A stretch of 35,419 bases of DNA, taken from Bacteroidales bacterium. GTDB lineage: Bacteria; Bacteroidota; Bacteroidia; Bacteroidales; UBA7960. A program made the position numbers and the translations under genes. The stretch spans positions 1 through 35,419 of the forward strand of contig SKYG01000243.1 in the NCBI GenBank assembly GCA_007128045.1, written 5' to 3'. Each line of letters begins with the position of its first letter. Positions within the stretch are counted from its first letter, which is position 1. The notes beneath the pieces were generated by a model. That model saw only the letters and a program-made list of their open reading frames with translations, made no database searches and was not told the origin of the DNA. Positions 26,221 to 34,622 of the stretch are shown here, one piece after another.

Positions 26221-27450
26221 ATGAAATACTACCTAATAGCCGGCGAGGCATCTGGCGACCTGCACGCGTCAAACCTGATGGCAGAATTAAAGCATATTGA
26301 TGACTCTGCAGAGTTCAGGTTCTGGGGTGGCGACCGTATGCAGACACAGGGCGGTACAATGGTGAAACACATCAGGGAGCTGGCCTTTATGGGTTTTCTA
26401 GAGGTGCTGATTAACATCCGCACCATCCTGCAAAATATAACCTTATGCAAGAGAGACCTGATCGAATACAGACCCGATGTATTAATACTTATCGATTATC
26501 CTGGATTCAACCTGCGCATGGCTTCCTTTGCCAAAAAGAAAGGGATCAGAACGGTCTATTATATATCCCCCCAAATATGGGCCTGGAACCAGTCGCGCGT
26601 CTATAAGATCAAACGCGACGTGGATAAGATGCTGGTGATCCTTCCCTTTGAAAAGGACTTTTACAAGCGGTTCGGATATGAAGTGGTATATACAGGCCAT
26701 CCACTGCTGGATGCCCTGGCTCAGAATCAGATGCAGAGCCCCGCAGAAGATACCCTACAGCCTCTTCCTCAAGCAGAAATGGGACAGAACACGGAACCGG
26801 TTCAACACAGGAGAACAAACAACCCTAAAAGCCCATCGAGCAAAACCAAAAATAGCTTTCTTGCCACCCACAAACTCCCTGACAAGACCCTGGTAGCCGT
26901 GTTGCCAGGAAGCAGGAAACAGGAAATATCACGCATGCTCAAGGTGATGCTTTCGGTAAGTCAGAGGTTTTCTGACTGCCATTTTGTGGTAGCCGGCTTG
27001 TCAGGTCTTCAAAACATATATAACCAAACCCTGATCAACACCTCTAACGTTTCCATCGTATTCGACCAGACCTACGAACTACTGAAACATACACATGCTG
27101 CCATGGTGGTCTCAGGCACAGCAACACTGGAAACAGCCCTTCTCAGAGTGCCACAGGTAGTCTGTTATAAGTCGAATACCATATCCTATATGATTGCCCG
27201 CAGGGTGGTCAAGGTGCCCTATATCTCACTAGTCAACCTAATCATGGATAAACCTGTGGTGACAGAACTCATACAAGACCAGTGCAATGACAATACCCTG
27301 GCCAAAGAGCTTGACAAACTGATCAATGATAAGGAAAACCGGCAACGCATAGTATCAGACTATGAGATGCTACATCATAAACTCGGTGCTGGCGGTGCCA
27401 GCAAACGAGCAGCAAAAGAAATCTACCGGCTTTCGACCTTCGACCTTTGA
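26221..27450 (+). CDS. lpxB: Lipid-A-disaccharide synthase
   Basis: MKYYLIAGEASGDLHASNLM; FMGFLEVL; YYISPQIWAWNQSR; VVYTGHPLLDAL; VAVLPGSRKQEISRML. Confidence 0.95.
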   Translation: MKYYLIAGEASGDLHASNLMAELKHIDDSAEFRFWGGDRMQTQGGTMVKHIRELAFMGFLEVLINIRTILQNITLCKRDLIEYRPDVLILIDYPGFNLRMASFAKKKGIRTVYYISPQIWAWNQSRVYKIKRDVDKMLVILPFEKDFYKRFGYEVVYTGHPLLDALAQNQMQSPAEDTLQPLPQAEMGQNTEPVQHRRTNNPKSPSSKTKNSFLATHKLPDKTLVAVLPGSRKQEISRMLKVMLSVSQRFSDCHFVVAGLSGLQNIYNQTLINTSNVSIVFDQTYELLKHTHAAMVVSGTATLETALLRVPQVVCYKSNTISYMIARRVVKVPYISLVNLIMDKPVVTELIQDQCNDNTLAKELDKLINDKENRQRIVSDYEMLHHKLGAGGASKRAAKEIYRLSTFDL

Positions 27451-27556
27451 CCTTCAAACCTTCAAACCTTCAAACCTTCAGACCTTCAGACTTTCAGACT
27501 TTCAGACCTTCAAACCTTCAGACTTTCAGACTTTCAGACTTTCAGACCTTCAAACT
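27432..27556 (-). repeat. Mixed heptamer (x3) to octamer (x13) array between convergent lpxB and comEC
   Basis: TTCGACC, TTCGACC, TTTGACC, then TTCAAACC/TTCAGACY units; both genes' stop codons lie inside. Confidence 0.95.
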
Positions 27557-29865
27557 TTCCCCACATACCCCCCCCTCTCACTTACCGCCCAGAATTTTAC
27601 ACCCAGAGACTCACAGGCTTCCTTCCAGCGGAAAACATTTCGGGTACTATTCGAAGCATCAATGATCACCTTCGAAGGTCTGAACACACGCAAATATGTC
27701 TCAGGATCACCTCCGGGGTTGGAGCAAATGATCAGGTAGTCGACCGGCACTTCTATGCAGGTAAAGTCATTGTGCCAGATAGGGGTATGGCTTTCGGTTA
27801 AAAGCACAAAGAGTTTCTCTTGAAAATAGATGTAGTGTCCAGACAGAAAGTTGTCATCCGGATAGTGGTAGTGGATTTCACATCCGACAAGTTTTTTTTT
27901 ATCCGAAATACCAAGTGCTAAAGGTGGACGCACAAAACTGTACGTCAGCAACCAGGGCAGCCCCCTTTCTATATCAGTACCGGAATGAACCTGCGAATGC
28001 TTCAATGGCCTGTTAATGATGGTGATTGCCGGCAAGCCACTGTATAACATCAGACTGGGCCGGGGTACTCCCCTGCTGACACGGTATCCCGTTGTCTGAA
28101 ATCCAGCTCTATCCGGATCGGTTAAAAGTTGTCTGCTGACAAATACGGCTCTTTCTTTGCCCTGAATAAAATCGATTGCAGTAGCCTGGTTCACATGATA
28201 CACCACAAATTGCTTTTGACGATGTAGCTGTATGCTTCTATATGAAAAACATGCTGATATCACCAATGAGGCAACCAAAGCAATCCGTAAGTACATGTAA
28301 CGTTTGACAGCAAAATACAGAAAACCAAATACCAAAAACATAAACATCAGCAATGTGTCTGGCAAACCAATATAGATGTTACCAGAAGTGGAAAAGGGTA
28401 ACCCTTCGATTTGTTTTACGGAAGTATGCAGTGCAAATAACAGCCCATGCAGTAGTTTCCCGGCAATATATCCCAGCCATGGAACCTGGTGCACCAGCAA
28501 GGTAAACAATCCACCGTAAATGATCATCCCCGACAAAGGGATTACGATCAGGTTGGTAAGCAAAAAATAGTTAGGAAACTGATGAAAGTAAAACAACGAC
28601 AAGGGCCCTGTGGCCACCTGAGCAGCAATGGATACGGTGACAATGCCCCACGCCTTATCCAGAATGGCATTCTTCACCTGTACCCGCTTGTATAGCATTG
28701 GCTGTATACTGACAATACTCACCACAGCGAGATACGACAACTGAAACCCAATGCGCGTGATGATATAAGGATCGATGATCAACAAAAGTATAGCTGAGGC
28801 CGCAAGGGTGTTGTAAATGTTCGCACGTCGATAAAAAATTTGCCCGGCAGCCACAAAAGAGAACATCGTTGAAGCACGAAGTACCGAAGGAGAAAAACCT
28901 GTGATGGAGGCGTACAGCCATATCAATACCAGCACCAGAAAGGTCTGGATGTATAACCCCCCGGGTATTCGTCTCAAAAACAACAACATTGTTTTCAGAA
29001 TCAGATAGATAACGCCAACATGTAAGCCTGAAACGCATAATATATGCATAGCACCTGCACCTGCAAACTCACGTTGCAAATCTTCATCCAGGTATTCTCT
29101 GTAACCAAGGAGCAAGGCCGAAATGACAGCAAACTCCCTGTCTGGCAAGCCCTTATCAGAAAACACTCTCAGAGCTTGTTCCCTGAGCTGAAGAGACCAT
29201 CGTACCAATGAACTGCCTTTGTCAGTATCTATGCGATACCAACTTCCAGACTGCCGGTAGGTCGAGTGAAAAACTTGTTGATTGATCAGGAACCGCTTGT
29301 AGTTAAACTGCCCCGGGTTCTGTGGAGGCCTGACCTCCTCGTAGAGGTTTTCAATGATAACGACGTCACCATATCTCAAAGTCCCGGCCAGGCTGTCCTT
29401 CTCAAGATACACGATGATGTTGCCCTTTACACGGATTGGATCAGATTGCCCGATCACTGCCTCTTCCGTAGAATCCAGATTACCCCGACGCAATGACTTA
29501 TAGGGATTAAAACACGACACCTTTCCTAAGAGCTGGTAAGAGTTGGTTTTTTCTGCAACGGGTTCATAGATACGCAAAAATAGTACACCTTCCTGGTCAC
29601 TATAGCGACTGAAGTGATCCTTAACGTATCGATGATCATGGTTTTGGGCCAGGTGATACGCCATAACAAAAAACACTGTCGAGGCCAACAGCCCAAACAC
29701 CCACCGCAGGCCGAAGTGTGATAACCAGTACCTTTTCAACACCAGCCATACAACGACCAGGATAAGATATAGCGCGGCAAAAACTGGAATCGGAATATAG
29801 ACCTGGGCTACCAGATACGTCAATATCCCAAATATGAAAGGCAATACCAACTTTACCAAAGGCAT
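27550..29865 (-). CDS. comEC: ComEC/Rec2 family DNA internalization protein
   Basis: GAGAMHILCVSGLHVGVIYLILKTMLLFL; ASITGFSPSVLRASTMFSFVAAGQIFYRRANIYNTLAASAILLL. Confidence 0.92.
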   Translation of the reverse strand: MPLVKLVLPFIFGILTYLVAQVYIPIPVFAALYLILVVVWLVLKRYWLSHFGLRWVFGLLASTVFFVMAYHLAQNHDHRYVKDHFSRYSDQEGVLFLRIYEPVAEKTNSYQLLGKVSCFNPYKSLRRGNLDSTEEAVIGQSDPIRVKGNIIVYLEKDSLAGTLRYGDVVIIENLYEEVRPPQNPGQFNYKRFLINQQVFHSTYRQSGSWYRIDTDKGSSLVRWSLQLREQALRVFSDKGLPDREFAVISALLLGYREYLDEDLQREFAGAGAMHILCVSGLHVGVIYLILKTMLLFLRRIPGGLYIQTFLVLVLIWLYASITGFSPSVLRASTMFSFVAAGQIFYRRANIYNTLAASAILLLIIDPYIITRIGFQLSYLAVVSIVSIQPMLYKRVQVKNAILDKAWGIVTVSIAAQVATGPLSLFYFHQFPNYFLLTNLIVIPLSGMIIYGGLFTLLVHQVPWLGYIAGKLLHGLLFALHTSVKQIEGLPFSTSGNIYIGLPDTLLMFMFLVFGFLYFAVKRYMYLRIALVASLVISACFSYRSIQLHRQKQFVVYHVNQATAIDFIQGKERAVFVSRQLLTDPDRAGFQTTGYRVSRGVPRPSLMLYSGLPAITIINRPLKHSQVHSGTDIERGLPWLLTYSFVRPPLALGISDKKKLVGCEIHYHYPDDNFLSGHYIYFQEKLFVLLTESHTPIWHNDFTCIEVPVDYLIICSNPGGDPETYLRVFRPSKVIIDASNSTRNVFRWKEACESLGVKFWAVSERGGYVGKV

Positions 29866-29942
29866 GTCATCCCAATATATATGATTATCGCATAAATATA
29901 GGATGATTTAGGATTAAATACGAATCAGGCGTAGGCAAATCC

Positions 29943-29960
29943 GGCGAACGGTTTCTCGCC
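29943..29960. repeat. Possible REP-like hairpin GGCGA-acggtttc-TCGCC
   Basis: 5-nt stem near a hybrid octamer array; G/C-rich REP-like context. Confidence 0.4.
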
Positions 29961-29970
29961 CCTGCAGATG

Positions 29971-30019
29971 TATAGACTTTCAGACTTTCAAACAATTCAA
30001 CAACTCAACAATTCAACAT
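29971..30019. repeat. Hybrid octamer array (TATAGACT, TTCAGACT, TTCAAACA-a, TTCAACAA, CTCAACAA, TTCAACAT)
   Basis: Direct reading; one family changes into the other with a single-nt slip. Confidence 0.85.
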
Positions 30020-30022
30020 ACT

Positions 30023-31012
30023 TCACCGTCTTACTCTTCCCCGAAGCAGCAGTCGTTGGCCTGGGACTGGCTGTTCACCCTGTTCCATGGCATTGCGTCG
30101 ATACAGTTGATCCAGGCGAATGCCATATTGCTGTGAGATGATATACATAGTCTCACCAGTTCTGACATCATGATAATCGAATGCGCCGCGACGTCTTTTG
30201 GGTTGGAGATAAATGAACTGGCCGGCAAGGATCTGTTGTCCGTCTTCCAGTTCATTATATCGAATGATCTGCCAGGGCCGCATGTCAAGCTCTCTGGCCA
30301 GCGACTCGGGTGAATCGCCCCGGCGGGCTACTACATATCTGATCCTGTTGTTGGTAGATTCAACACGCGGACCGATGGTTACCGGGGTAAAGTCATAGCT
30401 TCGAAGGCTATCACTATTAACCATGGCATATCCCTCAATGCTGAGCACACTGGGTGGCAGATCTGCCGTCATATCCATGGCCCAACGGTCATATTCAGCC
30501 AAATTGTATTCTTCGATGACCCGAATGAGCTTGGCAGGATAGTTGGGATTGGTCGCATAACCAGCCGTACGTAACCCGTGTGCCCAGGCAGAATAGTCTG
30601 TCGGGCTAAGATCGAACAGAAAGGCATACCGTGGCCTGCTTCTCAAAAATTGCGTGTGATCCAGGAATGACTCTACCGGATTGGCATACTTTCTGAAGCA
30701 CTCATTGAGGGCATCATCATCATATAGGTAGCCACGACCATGCCAGCCATGACATTTGATACCAAAGTGATTGTTGGCTTTGAGGGCCAACTCGCTGTTG
30801 CCAAACCCTGACTCCAGAATGCCTTGCGCCAACTTGATGCTTGCAGGTACACCATAGCGGCGCATCTCCTGCATGGCAATAGTACGGTAGGTCTCAATAT
30901 ATTCCTGAATGGTCATTGGCGACTGAGAAGCAGAAACCTCGGGCAGCAATACCAGGGAAAGAATGGTTGATATAACCCAAATTGACAGTTGCCTTTTTAA
31001 TGCTAATCCCAT
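30023..31012 (-). CDS. Glucosaminidase-domain protein with C-terminal LysM repeats
   Basis: SIKLAQGILESGFGNSELALKANNHFGIKCH; two LysM-like segments (YVVARRGDSPESLARELDMRPWQIIRYNEL; YHDVRTGETMYIISQQYGIRLDQLYRRN); signal peptide from ATG 31012. Confidence 0.92.
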   Translation of the reverse strand: MGLALKRQLSIWVISTILSLVLLPEVSASQSPMTIQEYIETYRTIAMQEMRRYGVPASIKLAQGILESGFGNSELALKANNHFGIKCHGWHGRGYLYDDDALNECFRKYANPVESFLDHTQFLRSRPRYAFLFDLSPTDYSAWAHGLRTAGYATNPNYPAKLIRVIEEYNLAEYDRWAMDMTADLPPSVLSIEGYAMVNSDSLRSYDFTPVTIGPRVESTNNRIRYVVARRGDSPESLARELDMRPWQIIRYNELEDGQQILAGQFIYLQPKRRRGAFDYHDVRTGETMYIISQQYGIRLDQLYRRNAMEQGEQPVPGQRLLLRGRVRR

Positions 31013-31019
31013 AGTCGAG

Positions 31020-31067
31020 GTATTAAGATGTTGAAGTGTTGAGTTGTTGAAGTGTTGAGTTGTTAAG
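31020..31067 (-). repeat. Octamer array, sense CTCAACAC/TTCAACAA type (about 6 units), upstream of the glucosaminidase gene
   Basis: GTATTAAG-ATGTTGAA-GTGTTGAG-TTGTTGAA-GTGTTGAG-TTGTTAAG on the + strand. Confidence 0.9.
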
Positions 31068-31132
31068 GTATTTGGTTCCCGGGTTATTATTTGATTTTCA
31101 AAGCAGCAAAAATAATAAAAGATATTTAATAA

Positions 31133-31202
31133 TTCGACCTTCAACCTTCAACCTTCAACCTTCGACCTTCGACTTTCGACCTTTGACCTTCGACCTATGA
31201 CC
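31133..31202 (-). repeat. Heptamer array TTC(G/A)ACC x10 at the trmH stop
   Basis: 10 units in 7-nt register; the stop codon lies at the boundary of units 9 and 10. Confidence 0.95.
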
Positions 31203-32004
31203 TTAACTGTTTTGCCTTCCTCTGCCTTACCGCTTCAAAAACCAGTACAGCTACTGAGGCGGCAATATTCATAGAGTCGATATGACCTGACATGGGGATT
31301 TTGATTATTCTGGTGGCCTGGTGGCGCCAAGCTTCACCCAGACCTTTGTCTTCAGCCCCAAAAACCAATGCCGTAGCACCCCGCATGTCGACGCCATAGT
31401 AATAGGTATCGGTTTGCAGGGCCGCAGCATAAATGGATATATGCTTGCTGTTCAGCCATTCGACGGCATTCTCTGTGGTACAGGATATGACTGGCAGCGT
31501 AAACAGACAGCCCAGGCTGGCCCTGATCACGTTAGGGTTGTAAATATCTGTTACGGGGTCGGTGAGTATCACGGCATCTACCCCTGCAGCATCGGCGGTA
31601 CGCAGTATGGCACCCAGGTTGCCTGGCTTCTCTACCTTCTCCAATACCAGTATCAGCGGGCGATCCTTCAATTCCAGACCCGACAGACCCCTGACAGGAA
31701 CATGCCCAACAAGAATAACGCCTTCAGCATCTTCGCGGTAGGCAATCTTGTTGTAAACCTGACGTGCGACATAGGTTACATGATTGCACGTCGATGCATC
31801 CATATCAATTGGGTAGGATGGGTCAGCCCTGTACATGTCCAGGCAAACCAGCAAATGCGATGCCTGTATGCCGGCCGCCAGGGCCAGCGACACTTCGCGA
31901 CGGCCTTCTGCAACAAACAATCCGGCCTTTTTCCGAACAGCAGCCTTCTGCTGAAGCTTCAGGATCATCTTTACCAAAGGGTTTTGAAGGCTGGTGATGT
32001 TCAT
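31195..32004 (-). CDS. TrmH/SpoU family RNA 2'-O-methyltransferase
   Basis: VLEKVEKPGNLGAILRTADAAGVDAVIL; ALVFGAEDKGLGEAW; IPMSGHIDSMNIAASVAVLVFEAVRQR. Confidence 0.95.
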   Translation of the reverse strand: MNITSLQNPLVKMILKLQQKAAVRKKAGLFVAEGRREVSLALAAGIQASHLLVCLDMYRADPSYPIDMDASTCNHVTYVARQVYNKIAYREDAEGVILVGHVPVRGLSGLELKDRPLILVLEKVEKPGNLGAILRTADAAGVDAVILTDPVTDIYNPNVIRASLGCLFTLPVISCTTENAVEWLNSKHISIYAAALQTDTYYYGVDMRGATALVFGAEDKGLGEAWRHQATRIIKIPMSGHIDSMNIAASVAVLVFEAVRQRKAKQLRS

Positions 32005-32007
32005 GTC

Positions 32008-32055
32008 TTGATGAGTTGATTTGTTGATTTGTTGATTTGTTGATTTGTTGATTTG
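32008..32055 (-). repeat. Octamer array, sense CAAATCAA x5 plus one variant unit, directly upstream of trmH
   Basis: TTGATGAG then TTGATTTG x5 on the + strand, ending 3 nt before the trmH start codon. Confidence 0.95.
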
Positions 32056-32059
32056 TCAT

Positions 32060-32094
32060 ATTCACCATTCACCATTCTCAATTCTCAATTCTTC
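32060..32094 (-). repeat. Heptad array ATTCACC x2, ATTCTCA x2, ATTCTTC overlapping the stop of the 32085 gene
   Basis: Strict 7-nt phase; TGA stop (32085-32087) lies inside unit 4. Confidence 0.85.
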
Positions 32095-34559
32095 GTACCG
32101 TGTGTGAAGCTCCATCTGTGCCATACAAAAACCAGTGTTGCCAACAGGTAACACACCATGGCAATAAGCATGACCGTCATAAAACCCGCTTCTACAGCAA
32201 TCAGCGTGGCAAACGAAGTACTGATCACCGATACAGACCCGTTGATACCCCAAGCCCAGGGTATCTGCGTCTGGTCGTATCCAGACAAGTACCGTACACC
32301 CAGCGGAAACATCATCCCCTTCATGAATGAGGGAACGCCAATCATAATCAAGCTGATCAGTATCTTCCAGTGCAGGTTCATGGCTATGCTGCCCTGAAGA
32401 ACTGGTGTCAGGGCAAAGGCATAGGCCACAAGCATCAGCGTAATCAGCGCACCCGTGAAGGCAAGCACTTTCGGAACGGCTTTAAGCCTTTCAGAAAGAA
32501 GGCTGCCACCCCCACTGGCAATAAGCATGGTGCTGATTACCGCCGATATGGCATAAACCGGTTGTCCGAAGTACAGAACAAATCGCTGTATCAGGATGAT
32601 TTCCACAAACATATAGCCTACTCCCAAGGCGGCAAAATACATTAGCGTACCTCTTTTTTTGTATTGGCTCTTCCTGAGCTTGAACAGTGGCAGCAGTATA
32701 AACAGAAGGGAAAGAATGGTGCTTTGCACCAGGGTGACCACCACGATCAACAGGCCAAGCTCCAGAAACGGAAGCTGTCCCTGGCCAAATGTTTCAGCCA
32801 TATGCCTGATATTGCTCAATCTCAGATACTGTGAAAAGTAAGGCTTGTCGTCGGATGCCGGACTGATCATAAATCCATATCCTTCAAAAAAAGCCTCATT
32901 CCCTGCAATAATCTCATCCATATATTGAAATAACGACTCATCCTCCAAATGGTTGTACTGCATCCGTTCTCCCGGTTTTAAGCCGGGAAGCAACAAGGGG
33001 TCAAAACTCATGTTGTCGGTAAACTCCCTGACCAATGTCTGCTCCCTGTCATTGATGGGACTTCTTTTCAGCACAAAACTAATGGTTCCCCACGACCTGA
33101 TGGCTGCAATATGGTTTGTGGGATGCTCTACTCCTTTGCTTCTGGCTGTCTCTGTCAGACTGGCCAGAATCTTCAAGCTGGCACGAGAAGGATAATCAAG
33201 CCACGTGGTAACCGCAATTACACCATTATCCGACAAATGATCCCACATCAAAGAAAACGCTTCCAGCGTCATGGAGTAGTCTTCCCTTAGGGCGTTGATG
33301 CCTGCCGAACCACCGAACGACTCCTGCATCGGCAGAACGATCAGGTCATAGCCACCCCTGCCGTGTTGGTTGCCCGGCAATACCTTATCGCCTCCCGGAG
33401 CAGTTCGTTCTTTAGCAGGTTGTGCACCCCCTGAAGCCAGGAAATTCCGGGGCTCCTGCTGATGTAAATGGATGGCCGGATGATGAAACAAATGACCCGA
33501 CTCTTCGGCAAAGGTGGTTTTCATCAGCTCGATGATACCCCGGTTTTCTATCACAGCGTCGACATGCGTAGCACCCCTCGACAGGGCATGCGACAGGGCA
33601 CTGCCTGTGCCGGCATTTAATACCAGCACCCGCCCCCGCTTTCCAAGGATATACGGAAGCGCCTGGGTGGTATGGTCATGGATATGCACGGTAGCATGGG
33701 GTTGTGGTATCACCCCGTAGAAGTCTCCCCTGACGAACACACTTTTCTTTACCGGCACGGGCTCTGCATACGACAGGCTTAAGGCCGGGGCATACCTTAA
33801 TGCTGGTGATTCTACCACCTGTATCAGGCCGTGGAGGTTGGGACGGGCGTGTATGATCTCTGCCTCTGGAAGGTTCAGCGTACGTGCCAGGTCTTTGTAC
33901 TCCGACAGTGGGATGTCAGATGGCCGGAATATCATGATGGTTGCCACGGCCGTGGCCACAAACCCTACTGCAATGTGAGGAATGCGTAATGATCGCGATA
34001 TGCTTATCATTCCGGCTATAACAGACAGCAAGCCTATGAGCGGGGGCATCTGTTGTGGCAGCAACTTGCCAAACACCAGTAAAAACATGATACCACCCAC
34101 ACCAGACCCCAACAAGTTGGAAAAATACCAGGTACCTATCGCTGAAGCATATTTAATAAAGATGATGCCAATAGCCAAAGCTCCGGCAAAAAATGGTATA
34201 AAGAAGATGATGTAGTTGGCCAGAAGCACTGGAAACTGCATCCACTCAACAAACAACAGGTAGGCGTCAAACTCGAAAAGTCCGAATCGGGTAATATGAA
34301 AAGCCACCATCATAAACAATCCGCTCACAGTCATCAGCAGTGGAACAAGCCATTCTGACCATAGCAAAAGCCTTTCGCGGTTCAGTGCCAGCAGTGTTCC
34401 GCCGGCTCCAAAACCAAGCATGGCAACAGAAATGATCATATAGGCAAAATGATGCCACTGCACCACCGATATCAACTGCATCAACGATAACTGAAAAGCG
34501 ATGATGGCCGAAGAATGTATGCCCAATGACAGCAACAAGCGTTGATTCATGATCTGCAC
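32085..34559 (-). CDS. Polytopic membrane protein with spermidine-synthase-like domain
   Basis: Multiple TM segments flanking a methyltransferase-like core (RVLVLNAGTGSALSHALSRGATHVDAVIENRGIIELM; LREDYSMTLEAFSLMWDHLSDNGVIAVTTW). Confidence 0.8.
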   Translation of the reverse strand: MQIMNQRLLLSLGIHSSAIIAFQLSLMQLISVVQWHHFAYMIISVAMLGFGAGGTLLALNRERLLLWSEWLVPLLMTVSGLFMMVAFHITRFGLFEFDAYLLFVEWMQFPVLLANYIIFFIPFFAGALAIGIIFIKYASAIGTWYFSNLLGSGVGGIMFLLVFGKLLPQQMPPLIGLLSVIAGMISISRSLRIPHIAVGFVATAVATIMIFRPSDIPLSEYKDLARTLNLPEAEIIHARPNLHGLIQVVESPALRYAPALSLSYAEPVPVKKSVFVRGDFYGVIPQPHATVHIHDHTTQALPYILGKRGRVLVLNAGTGSALSHALSRGATHVDAVIENRGIIELMKTTFAEESGHLFHHPAIHLHQQEPRNFLASGGAQPAKERTAPGGDKVLPGNQHGRGGYDLIVLPMQESFGGSAGINALREDYSMTLEAFSLMWDHLSDNGVIAVTTWLDYPSRASLKILASLTETARSKGVEHPTNHIAAIRSWGTISFVLKRSPINDREQTLVREFTDNMSFDPLLLPGLKPGERMQYNHLEDESLFQYMDEIIAGNEAFFEGYGFMISPASDDKPYFSQYLRLSNIRHMAETFGQGQLPFLELGLLIVVVTLVQSTILSLLFILLPLFKLRKSQYKKRGTLMYFAALGVGYMFVEIILIQRFVLYFGQPVYAISAVISTMLIASGGGSLLSERLKAVPKVLAFTGALITLMLVAYAFALTPVLQGSIAMNLHWKILISLIMIGVPSFMKGMMFPLGVRYLSGYDQTQIPWAWGINGSVSVISTSFATLIAVEAGFMTVMLIAMVCYLLATLVFVWHRWSFTHGTKN

Positions 34560-34622
34560 ATTACAGTGGTTCTACAAAGGTGTCGGAATCATTTGCAAAA
34601 TTTTCAGGGATAATTAGCCTCT

